DNA of 5,715 nucleotides from a bacterium (GTDB taxonomy: Bacteria > Patescibacteriota > Minisyncoccia > Phycocordibacterales > SBAW01), in the NCBI GenBank assembly GCA_021813335.1, contig JAKALC010000047.1, positions 1-5,715 of the forward strand, read 5' to 3'. Position numbers and translations under genes: made by a program. Under the pieces are notes generated by a model, which was not told where the DNA came from, made no database searches, and saw nothing but the letters and a program-made list of their open reading frames with translations. Positions within the stretch are counted from its first letter, which is position 1. The number at the start of each line of letters is the position of its first letter. This document shows, piece after piece, positions 1 to 5,149 of this stretch.

Positions 1-332
1 AGTCGGTCGGCATAGGGGAGCGCTGCCGCATAGATCTGCGCCCCGCCTATCACAAAGATCTCATCGGCGCCCGTCTTTTCGGCTTCTTCCAGCGCCCCCT
101 CGAGCGTGTAGGCGAAATTGGGCGCAGCATAGTCCTGATTATGAGTGACCACGATGTTGGTTCTCCCTGGCAAGGGTTTCCCGATCGATTCGAACGTTTT
201 CCGGCCCATAATGACCGGATGTCCCATCGTGAGCCGCTTGAAGCGCTTGAGGTCGTCCGGGATGTGCCACAGGAGCTCGTTGTCCTTGCCGAGCTCGCGA
301 TTTTTTCCCAGGGCCGCGATGATCGAGATCAT
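1..332 (-). CDS. folA: Dihydrofolate reductase (3' part missing at window edge)
   Basis: Reduces dihydrofolate to tetrahydrofolate with NADPH in the cytoplasm, regenerating the cofactor oxidised by thymidylate synthase. Reading the reverse complement from the ATG at 332-330 gives 110 full codons before the window ends; E. coli FolA has 159 residues, so about a third is missing. The protein begins MISIIAALGKN. Without any gap it keeps the E. coli numbering for W22, D27 (the catalytic acid, in WHIPDD), F31, R44 and R57. MGRKTFESIG (42-51), the PLPGR turn (53-57) and the NADPH-binding IGG in the last 20 residues are also present. It is transcribed divergently from the CYTH-dcd-thyA run and has no Shine-Dalgarno sequence; a promoter-like element sits at the spacing expected for a leaderless mRNA. 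Family assignment is secure. Only the C-terminal portion cannot be judged. Confidence 0.96.
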   Translation of the reverse strand, partial: MISIIAALGKNRELGKDNELLWHIPDDLKRFKRLTMGHPVIMGRKTFESIGKPLPGRTNIVVTHNQDYAAPNFAYTLEGALEEAEKTGADEIFVIGGAQIYAAALPYADR

Positions 333-338
333 CGCTTT

Positions 339-366
339 ACTATCAGCTATGAGCCGCCAACTATCA
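339..366. repeat. Short direct repeat ACTATCA, 21-bp period
   Basis: ACTATCA occurs at 339-345 and again at 360-366 (TGATAGT on the folA strand). The two starts are 21 bp apart, about two helical turns. The copies overlap the predicted -10 and -35 boxes of folA. The repeat could be an operator for a dimeric regulator or simply follow from the -35/-10 geometry. Seven bases is short enough for chance. Confidence 0.3.
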
Positions 367-367
367 A
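339..367 (-). promoter_or_regulatory. Predicted leaderless promoter of folA
   Basis: Read on the minus strand, TTGATA (367-362; five of six bases match the -35 consensus) is followed after 17 bp by GATAGT (344-339; four of six match the -10 consensus). Six nucleotides (AAAGCG) then separate the -10 from the folA ATG. A start site 7 nt after the -10 would fall on the A of the ATG, giving a leaderless mRNA. Each box lies within one copy of a direct repeat TGATAGT. This is inferred from spacing and consensus only. Confidence 0.5.
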
Positions 368-409
368 CTGCGTCTGCACCACACCACGCAAACGATGCCC
401 CGTCCTCTT

Positions 410-437
410 TTGCCGTGGAGGTCCCGCGCGCTAGAAT
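410..437 (+). promoter_or_regulatory. Predicted leaderless promoter of the CYTH-dcd-thyA run
   Basis: TTGCCG (410-415) and TAGAAT (432-437; five of six match the -10 consensus) are separated by 16 bp. The -10 ends 6 nt before the ATG at 444, so transcription is predicted to begin on the start codon itself. No Shine-Dalgarno sequence lies in between. The 111-bp region 333-443 contains this promoter and the divergent folA promoter, and I see nothing else there. Confidence 0.55.
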
Positions 438-443
438 AGACCG

Positions 444-1121
444 ATGCATCGCTACGAAGTCGAGATAAAGTCGCTCCTCGGCAGCAAGGAAAAGGCCGAC
501 GCGCTCCGCGAAAAGATCTTCGCGCTCGACCCCGCGGCGAAGCTCATAGCGCGGAACGCTCAACTGAACCACTACTTCGAAGGGGGCGACCTTCGCGCGC
601 TTGCGGAGACGGTCGCCCACCGCTGCCTCTCCAAGGAAAAGTGCCTCGAGTTCGAGGGTCTCGCGGCGCGCGCGAAGACCTTCTCGGTCCGTACGCGGGA
701 GAAGGACGGCGCGGTCTTCCTCATCGTCAAGGCATCCGTCGACCATACGACGAGCGAGAACGGGATATCCCGCATCGAGTTCGAAGAGCAGGTGAACATC
801 CCCCTCGACGCGCTCGACGCGCTCATTCTGGGATCCGGTTTCCTCTACCAAGCGAAGTGGTCGCGCGAAAGGGAAGAATATGCCTATCGCGGCATCACGA
901 TCTGCCTCGACCGGAACGCCGGCTACGGGTGGCTTGCCGAGTTCGAGAAGATGGTCGACCGGGAGTCGGAGGCCCCGGCGGCGCGCGCAGAGCTGCGCGC
1001 CTGTATGGCGGAACTCGGCGCGGAAGAGCTCTCGCAGGACCGCCTCGAGCGTATGTTCGCATTCTACAACTCCCACTGGCAGGAGTATTATGGTACCGAC
1101 AAGGTTTTCACCGTCCTCTAA
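444..1121 (+). CDS. CYTH-domain protein (triphosphate tunnel metalloenzyme superfamily)
   Basis: 225 residues. CYTH enzymes (class IV adenylate cyclases, thiamine triphosphatase, inorganic triphosphatases) bind a triphosphate in a beta-barrel tunnel with a divalent metal; the substrate here is unknown. The N-terminal ExExK signature is present as E5-V-E7-I-K9. The other tunnel positions follow in order: NHYF (42-45), R83 and R85 (VRTR), K96 (LIVK), R110 with E112 and E114, K138 with R141 and R143, D156 (CLD), and E166 and E168 (AEFE). All charged positions typical of an active enzyme therefore appear intact. About 35 residues rich in Ala, Glu and Lys (46-80) enlarge the loop before the VRTR strand. 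The gene is first in a tight run with dcd (17-bp gap) and thyA, suggesting a role in (deoxy)nucleotide triphosphate metabolism, but cyclase or inorganic triphosphatase activity is equally possible. The start is the only ATG fitting both the motif and the promoter. Confidence 0.87.
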   Translation: MHRYEVEIKSLLGSKEKADALREKIFALDPAAKLIARNAQLNHYFEGGDLRALAETVAHRCLSKEKCLEFEGLAARAKTFSVRTREKDGAVFLIVKASVDHTTSENGISRIEFEEQVNIPLDALDALILGSGFLYQAKWSREREEYAYRGITICLDRNAGYGWLAEFEKMVDRESEAPAARAELRACMAELGAEELSQDRLERMFAFYNSHWQEYYGTDKVFTVL

Positions 1122-1138
1122 GAGCGAACCGTATCCGT

Positions 1139-1774
1139 ATGTTTCTGTCCGACATCGACATCGTCAGGGCGATCACGAGGGGCGACATCGTCCTCGAGCC
1201 CTTCGACGAGGCGCGGCTCTCGCCGGCGAGCTACGACATCCTGCTCGGCAATCAGTTCGTCGTGAGCGACTCAGCCCAGACGCACTACGTCGACCCGGCG
1301 CGCAAGGTGTATGCCAAGACGCGCGAGATGGAGGTGCCGGACGACGGCGAGTTCATCCTGCACCCGGGCATTTCGGTGCTCGGCGTCTCGAAAGAATATT
1401 TCGGCTCCGACCACTACCTCATACAGGTAGGAGGGAAGTCGTCGCTCGCGCGCGTCGGCCTTATGATCCACAACACCGCCGGCCTCATCAACCCGGGCCA
1501 TTTCCTCAACATCACCTTCGAGCTGTGCAACCTTTCGAACGTTCCCATCATCCTGCGCCCCGGTATGGCCATAGCCCAGCTCACGTTTTCGAAGCTTTCG
1601 TCGCCGACGAGCCGGAATTATCGCCACGTCGGCCGCTACGCCGAAGATAACTGGAACCACTTCGTTCCGGCGAAAGCGGCGCCCGCGGCGATCGGGAAGA
1701 GGGCGCCGCGGGCGCGGGCCGCCGCGAAGAAAAAGCCGGTCGCGAAGCCGAAGTCCGCGAAGAAAAAGAAATGA
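1139..1774 (+). CDS. dcd: dCTP deaminase family protein (Dcd or bifunctional Dcd-Dut type) with basic tail
   Basis: 211 residues. Dcd deaminates dCTP to dUTP; bifunctional relatives go on to dUMP, the substrate of ThyA encoded 3 bp downstream. The trimeric dUTPase-like fold is recognisable from SPASYDILLGN (28-38), HPG (75-77), GGKSSLARVGL (98-108), HNTAGLINPG (111-120) and TFELCN (126-131), ending with RPGMAIAQL (140-148). With a constant offset of 10 from E. coli Dcd, S101, R105 and the catalytic base E128 are retained. K100 (E. coli Arg) and the T-A-G tripeptide resemble bifunctional enzymes, but the Asp of the usual I-D-P-G is Asn118. The C-terminal lid motif (KYQxQxG in relatives) is replaced by RYAEDNW (166-172). 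Residues 178-211 form a disordered-looking Ala/Lys/Pro tail ending in four lysines. The start at 1139 is the first ATG after the upstream stop, and upstream in-frame translation shows no family similarity. The family is clear; the exact activity is not. Confidence 0.88.
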   Translation: MFLSDIDIVRAITRGDIVLEPFDEARLSPASYDILLGNQFVVSDSAQTHYVDPARKVYAKTREMEVPDDGEFILHPGISVLGVSKEYFGSDHYLIQVGGKSSLARVGLMIHNTAGLINPGHFLNITFELCNLSNVPIILRPGMAIAQLTFSKLSSPTSRNYRHVGRYAEDNWNHFVPAKAAPAAIGKRAPRARAAAKKKPVAKPKSAKKKK

Positions 1775-1777
1775 CCT

Positions 1778-2791
1778 ATGGGAAAGCCCCACCCCGAACA
1801 GCAATACCTCGATCTCTGCGCGGACGTGCTTGAGCGGGGCGCGGACAAGGAACTGTTCTTCAACGACGTCATCCTCGACGAGTATCGCACGAAGGGCGAG
1901 AAGCCGCCGTTCATCCGCTCGGCATTCGGCCGGCAGATCCGTTTCGATCTTAGCGACGGCTTTCCGCTCCTCACGACCAAAAAGACCTTCTGGCGCGGCA
2001 TCGTGACGGAGCTCCTCTGGTTCCTCTCGGGGAGCTCGAACATCCGGCCGCTCCTCGACGTGAACAATCACATCTGGGACGAGTGGGCCTGGAAGCACTA
2101 CCATATGTGGGCGCTCAAGAACGCGCCCGGTGAGGACCTCTCGCAGGAAGCGTTCATCGCCAAACTCTCGTCGCTCCCCGCGGACGACCCTTTCGTCGCG
2201 AAGTGGGGCGATCTCATCACCATCTACGGCCGTATGTGGCGGCGCTGGCCCGCGAAGGACGGCCGCGAAATAGACCAGCTCTCCTGGGTGATCGACGGGC
2301 TCAAGAAGAAGCCCGACCGCAAGTCGTACGTCGTGAGCGCGTGGAACCCGGATTTCATCTACGAGATGGCGTCGGAGGGCCAGAAGTCGCACGTGCCGCC
2401 GTTCTGCCACACGATGTTCCAGTTCCAGGTGGCGGCGGGGAAGCTCAATCTCGGCCTCTACCAGCGCTCGGCCGATCTCTTCCTCGGCGTGCCGTTCAAT
2501 ATCGCGAGCTACGCGCTTCTCCTCAAAATGGTCTCGCAGGTGGTGGGCATCCCCCCGGGGGAGTTCGTCCACACGTTCGGCGACGTTCATATCTATTCCA
2601 ACCATTTCGACCAGGTGAAGGAGCAGCTCGGGCGCGCGCCGTATCCGTTCCCGACGGTAAGGCTCAATCCGGACGTCAAGAATATCGACGATTTTAGGTA
2701 CGAGGACATCGTTCTCGAGGGATACGAGGCTCATCCGCCGCTCCGCGCGGAGATAGCGAATATCGGCGGCTTCGAGGACAAGAAGTCCTAG
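1778..2791 (+). CDS. thyA: Thymidylate synthase (ThyA type, divergent)
   Basis: 337 residues; converts dUMP to dTMP with methylene-tetrahydrofolate, releasing dihydrofolate for FolA. Recognisable blocks are FGRQIRFDL (50-58), GFPLLTTKKT (61-70), ELLWFLSG (78-85), IWDEWA (99-104), YGRMW (150-154), VSAWNP (186-191), nucleophile C210 in FCHTMFQF, YQRSADLFLGVPFNIASYALL (228-248) with R230 and N241, and GDVHIYSNH (268-276). The retained Asn241 argues for dUMP methylation rather than dCMP hydroxymethylation. It is longer than E. coli ThyA (264) because of roughly 40 inserted residues at about 108-147, a similar place to the insert in Lactobacillus casei ThyA, plus about 8 before the cysteine and 9 at the C-terminus. 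Oddities: the RTGTG loop appears as R37-T-K-G with four extra residues, the usual SRR is R-K-S (181-183), and Phe rather than Pro precedes Cys210. It starts 3 bp after the dcd stop without a clear Shine-Dalgarno sequence, so it is probably co-transcribed with dcd. Confidence 0.93.
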   Translation: MGKPHPEQQYLDLCADVLERGADKELFFNDVILDEYRTKGEKPPFIRSAFGRQIRFDLSDGFPLLTTKKTFWRGIVTELLWFLSGSSNIRPLLDVNNHIWDEWAWKHYHMWALKNAPGEDLSQEAFIAKLSSLPADDPFVAKWGDLITIYGRMWRRWPAKDGREIDQLSWVIDGLKKKPDRKSYVVSAWNPDFIYEMASEGQKSHVPPFCHTMFQFQVAAGKLNLGLYQRSADLFLGVPFNIASYALLLKMVSQVVGIPPGEFVHTFGDVHIYSNHFDQVKEQLGRAPYPFPTVRLNPDVKNIDDFRYEDIVLEGYEAHPPLRAEIANIGGFEDKKS

Positions 2792-2825
2792 CGCCGTACT
2801 GGCGGGGTCTCCGGGCTTGGAGTAC
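2792..2825. other. Inverted repeats after thyA (possible transcript 3' structure)
   Basis: Directly after the thyA stop, CGCC (2792-2795) can pair with GGCG (2801-2804) around a 5-nt loop. Alternatively, GTACT (2796-2800) can pair with AGTAC (2821-2825), and CTCC (2809-2812) with GGAG (2819-2822). No run of T follows any of them, so this is not a canonical intrinsic terminator. It may be an RNA 3' end structure or chance in GC-rich DNA. Confidence 0.25.
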
Positions 2826-2844
2826 TGTAGGGGATATATCGGCG

Positions 2845-2850
2845 TATGAT
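2845..2850 (+). promoter_or_regulatory. Candidate -10 box upstream of glyA
   Basis: TATGAT matches five of six bases of the -10 consensus. It would start transcription near 2857, giving glyA a 5' leader of about 45 nt, unlike the predicted leaderless genes. No good -35 lies at 16-18 bp. CTGACA (2859-2864) further downstream resembles a -35 but lacks a good -10 at proper spacing. glyA could also be read from the thyA operon. Confidence 0.25.
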
Positions 2851-2876
2851 CTAGCGGCCTGACAACGGAAGATTAT

Positions 2877-2897
2877 CGGATACCGTTAATCCGTTTT
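2877..2897 (+). other. Hairpin followed by TTTT in the glyA leader
   Basis: CGGAT (2877-2881) and ATCCG (2889-2893) can form a 5-bp stem with a 7-nt loop, followed at once by TTTT (2894-2897) and, 4 nt later, the glyA ATG. Upstream, AACGGA (2864-2869) can pair with TCCGTT (2890-2895), which would exclude that stem. This resembles a small terminator/antiterminator or a start-codon-occluding switch. The stems are short, so stability is uncertain. Confidence 0.25.
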
Positions 2898-2901
2898 ACC
2901 T

Positions 2902-4176
2902 ATGAAGAAACCGCGCTACGAACACATACGAAAGCAGGACAAGCAGGTTTACGCCGCGCTTATGGGCGAAGAGAAGCGCGAGGCCGAAGGACTCGAACTC
3001 ATTCCGTCGGAGAACTACGTCTCGCAGGCGGTCCGCGAGGCGAACGCATCCATCTTCACGAATAAATATTCGGAAGGGTATCCCGGCCGGCGCTACTACG
3101 GCGGGCAGCAGTATACCGATGTCGTCGAGACCATCGCCATCGAGCGGGCGAAAAAGCTCTTCGGCGCGAAGTACGCGAACGTGCAGCCGTTGGGCGGCGC
3201 CAATGCGAACATCGCGATGTACTTCGCGCTCCTCAAGCCGGGCGACACGGTCCTCGGTATGGACCTCTCCCACGGCGGGCATCTGACGCACGGCCATCCG
3301 GTGACCTACATCACGAAGATCTTCAACTTCGTGCGCTACAAGATGAAGGATCCGGAAACGGGGGAGATCGATTACGACGATATGCGCCGCGTCGCGCGCA
3401 AGGTGAAGCCGAAGATCGTTCTCGCGGGCTTCTCCGCGTATCCGCGCGAACTCGACTACGCGAAGTTCGTGTCGATCGCGCGCGAGGTCGGCGCCATCGC
3501 TGTGATGGATATCGCGCATATCGCGGGGCTCATCGCGGGAGGCGCCGCGAAGAATCCGTTCGACTACGGCTTCGACGTGATGACCACGACGACCCACAAG
3601 ACCTTGCGCGGTCCTCGCGGCGGAATGATCCTGACCCGCGAGAACGAAACCATCGCGAAGCAGATCGACAAGATGGTGTTCCCCGGCCTTCAGGGAGGCC
3701 CCCATATGAACACCATCGCCGCGAAAGCGGTCGCTTTCGGCGAAGCGATGAAGCCGTCGTTCAAGACGTACGCGAAGCAGATCCGCAAGAACGCGAAGGC
3801 GATGGAAAAAGTTTTCAAGCGGGAAAAGATACGGCTCATCGGCGGAGGAACGGACAACCACCTGCTCCTCGCCGACGTATACGGCTCCTTGGGGCTCACG
3901 GGGAAGGAGGCCGAAAGACTCCTCGATGACGTCGGCATCACGCTCAATAAGAACGCGATCGCCGACGACGTGCGGGGGCCCTTGGATCCGTCAGGCATCC
4001 GTTTCGGCACGCCGGCCATCACGACCCGCGGCTTCAAGGAAAAAGAATGCGCCCGCGTCGCGGAGCTTATGATCGAAGCGCTCAGGAACCGGAGCAGCCG
4101 GCGCGCGCTCGCCGCCGTTCGAAGCGAGATCCGGGCGATGTGCCGCACGTTCCCGATACCGGACTCGTTCCGCTGA
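2902..4176 (+). CDS. glyA: Serine hydroxymethyltransferase
   Basis: 424 residues, close to E. coli GlyA (417). This cytoplasmic PLP enzyme converts serine and tetrahydrofolate to glycine and methylene-tetrahydrofolate, the one-carbon donor for ThyA. Typical blocks run along the whole length: ELIPSENYVS (32-41), NKYSEGYPGRRYYGG (54-68), HGGHLTHG (124-131) with the PLP-stacking His127, MDIAHIAGL (202-210) with D203 and H206, and TTTTHKTLRGPRGG (228-241), where K233 forms the PLP Schiff base. FPGLQGGPH (260-268) and IRFGTPAITTRG (366-377), with R367 contacting the substrate carboxylate, complete the set. One deviation is the PLP-phosphate loop, which reads VQPLGGANAN (94-103) where most relatives have VQPHSGSQAN or similar. 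The ATG at 2902 gives the expected N-terminus; no Shine-Dalgarno sequence precedes it. It lies 110 bp after thyA on the same strand. Identification is secure. Confidence 0.97.
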   Translation: MKKPRYEHIRKQDKQVYAALMGEEKREAEGLELIPSENYVSQAVREANASIFTNKYSEGYPGRRYYGGQQYTDVVETIAIERAKKLFGAKYANVQPLGGANANIAMYFALLKPGDTVLGMDLSHGGHLTHGHPVTYITKIFNFVRYKMKDPETGEIDYDDMRRVARKVKPKIVLAGFSAYPRELDYAKFVSIAREVGAIAVMDIAHIAGLIAGGAAKNPFDYGFDVMTTTTHKTLRGPRGGMILTRENETIAKQIDKMVFPGLQGGPHMNTIAAKAVAFGEAMKPSFKTYAKQIRKNAKAMEKVFKREKIRLIGGGTDNHLLLADVYGSLGLTGKEAERLLDDVGITLNKNAIADDVRGPLDPSGIRFGTPAITTRGFKEKECARVAELMIEALRNRSSRRALAAVRSEIRAMCRTFPIPDSFR

Positions 4177-4221
4177 CGCCTCGCGGCCCTGTCCGTTCGA
4201 GAGCGGCGCGGATTTCCGAGC

Positions 4222-4227
4222 TACAAT
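4222..4227 (+). promoter_or_regulatory. Predicted -10 box of a leaderless promoter for the EamA gene
   Basis: TACAAT (five of six bases match the -10 consensus) ends exactly 6 nt before the ATG at 4234, the same geometry as for folA and the CYTH gene. A good -35 is not visible at normal spacing; TTCGAG (4196-4201) is 20 bp away. The rest of the 57-bp gap after glyA shows only a weak stem (CCGTT around 4194 with AGCGG near 4203) without a T-run, so no terminator is called. Confidence 0.45.
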
Positions 4228-4233
4228 AGGCTT

Positions 4234-5142
4234 ATGAGCGCGCCGACGAACCGGAGCCTTTCCAAACTCGCTTTTTTCAGCGCGGCTATCGTGTGGGGTG
4301 CGAGCTTCGCGTTCCAAAAGGAGATGGTCCGGGAGATCGGCGCGCTCGATTTCACCTTCTGGAACTTCTTCATCTCGGCCGTCGTCTTCTGGGTCTATGC
4401 GATCCTCAAGGACGTGAAGATCACTTACCGGCTGCGGGAAGGCATCGTTCTCGGGGTCTTTCTCGCCGGCATCGAGATATTCCAGATGGTCGGCCTCAAG
4501 TTCGCGTCGGCGGCCGATACGGCGTTCCTTACGAATCTCGGTATGCTCCTCATTCCGTACCTCGGCTGGCTTCTCTTGCGGCACAAGGTCACGCTCGAGA
4601 ACAATATCGCGCTCGCTCTGGCGATCGTGGGTATGTATCTCTTGGTGGGCGGCGTTTCCGGATTCGGCCTCGGCACCTCGATGCTCCTTCTCTCGGCCTT
4701 GTCGATGGCGTATTACTTTCTCTATCTCGAGCGGTATGACAGCGAACGCAATTCCCACCTCCTCGCGCTTCTCGTGCAGCAGTTCCTCGTCATCTCCGCG
4801 ATCAGCGCGGCCGCAAGCTGGCTTGTCGGCGCGCCCCTCTCGGTCGAACGCTCCCGCGTGCCCGACCTTCTGTGGCTCACGATCGTCTTTACGACGATAC
4901 CCTATGCCGTCGTCCAGTGGGCGGGCAAGTATGCGGATGAGATGATCGCCGCCATCTACGACGGCGTCGTCGAGCCTTTGGTGGGAGGCATCGTCGCGTG
5001 GGTCGCCTTCGCGGAGCCGACGACGCCGCTCAGCGTCGGCGGCGGCGTGCTTATGGTCTTCGCCTTCGGTTTCGGAGCGATCTTTTCAAAACGGCACTTC
5101 CTGCTGAAGCGGCTTAAGGCCCTCGGCAATTATGTGAGATAG
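4234..5142 (+). CDS. EamA/DMT-superfamily transporter, 10 TM
   Basis: 302 residues, the usual size of inner-membrane drug/metabolite transporters built from two five-helix EamA repeats. Hydrophobic segments lie at about 11-28, 38-58, 70-88, 97-115, 123-141, 147-165, 175-198, 211-230, 236-260 and 266-285. Repeat 1 opens with IVWGASFAFQK (19-29), typical of the first EamA helix, and carries FASAADTAFLTNL (90-102), like the family segment after helix 3. Repeat 2 carries the matching WAGKYADEMIAAIYDGVVEPLVGGIVAW (229-256), where the EP pair and the closing AEP (260-262) recall the family's EPV...GE pattern. A basic tail (KRHFLLKRLK, 286-295) follows the last helix and probably faces the cytoplasm. 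The substrate cannot be read from sequence; relatives export amino acids, nucleobases or other metabolites. It has its own predicted leaderless promoter and is 7 bp from the next gene, so the two are likely co-transcribed. Confidence 0.9.
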   Translation: MSAPTNRSLSKLAFFSAAIVWGASFAFQKEMVREIGALDFTFWNFFISAVVFWVYAILKDVKITYRLREGIVLGVFLAGIEIFQMVGLKFASAADTAFLTNLGMLLIPYLGWLLLRHKVTLENNIALALAIVGMYLLVGGVSGFGLGTSMLLLSALSMAYYFLYLERYDSERNSHLLALLVQQFLVISAISAAASWLVGAPLSVERSRVPDLLWLTIVFTTIPYAVVQWAGKYADEMIAAIYDGVVEPLVGGIVAWVAFAEPTTPLSVGGGVLMVFAFGFGAIFSKRHFLLKRLKALGNYVR

Positions 5143-5149
5143 CCCGGAT

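Noticed and set aside
141..468. Short plus-strand frames across folA and the divergent promoter
   Set aside because: They overlap the conserved folA frame on the opposite strand and show no family resemblance.
641..1138. Upstream in-frame extension of dcd to 641
   Set aside because: The extra 166 codons overlap the CYTH gene in another frame and read as Arg-rich noise. Dcd similarity begins at the ATG at 1139.
1271..2734. 487-codon open frame on the minus strand opposite dcd and thyA
   Set aside because: It lies antisense to two clearly identified genes. Its translation is dominated by Arg, Glu, Val, Leu and His with no recognisable domain, as expected for a frame mirroring GC-rich codons.
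2792..2901. tRNA or glycine/THF riboswitch in the thyA-glyA gap
   Set aside because: No tRNA cloverleaf or TTC-arm is visible, and I could not match a known riboswitch core; only short hairpins are seen.
2896..3861. 321-codon minus-strand frame opposite glyA
   Set aside because: Antisense to conserved glyA, with biased Arg/His/Asp-rich composition and no motif; a codon-bias shadow.
4177..4233. Intrinsic terminator after glyA
   Set aside because: Only a weak 5-bp stem with a G-T pair, and no T-run follows.
3991..4758. 255-codon minus-strand frame spanning the glyA end and EamA start
   Set aside because: Rich in Glu/Arg/His with no domain, and it overlaps two well-supported genes on the other strand.
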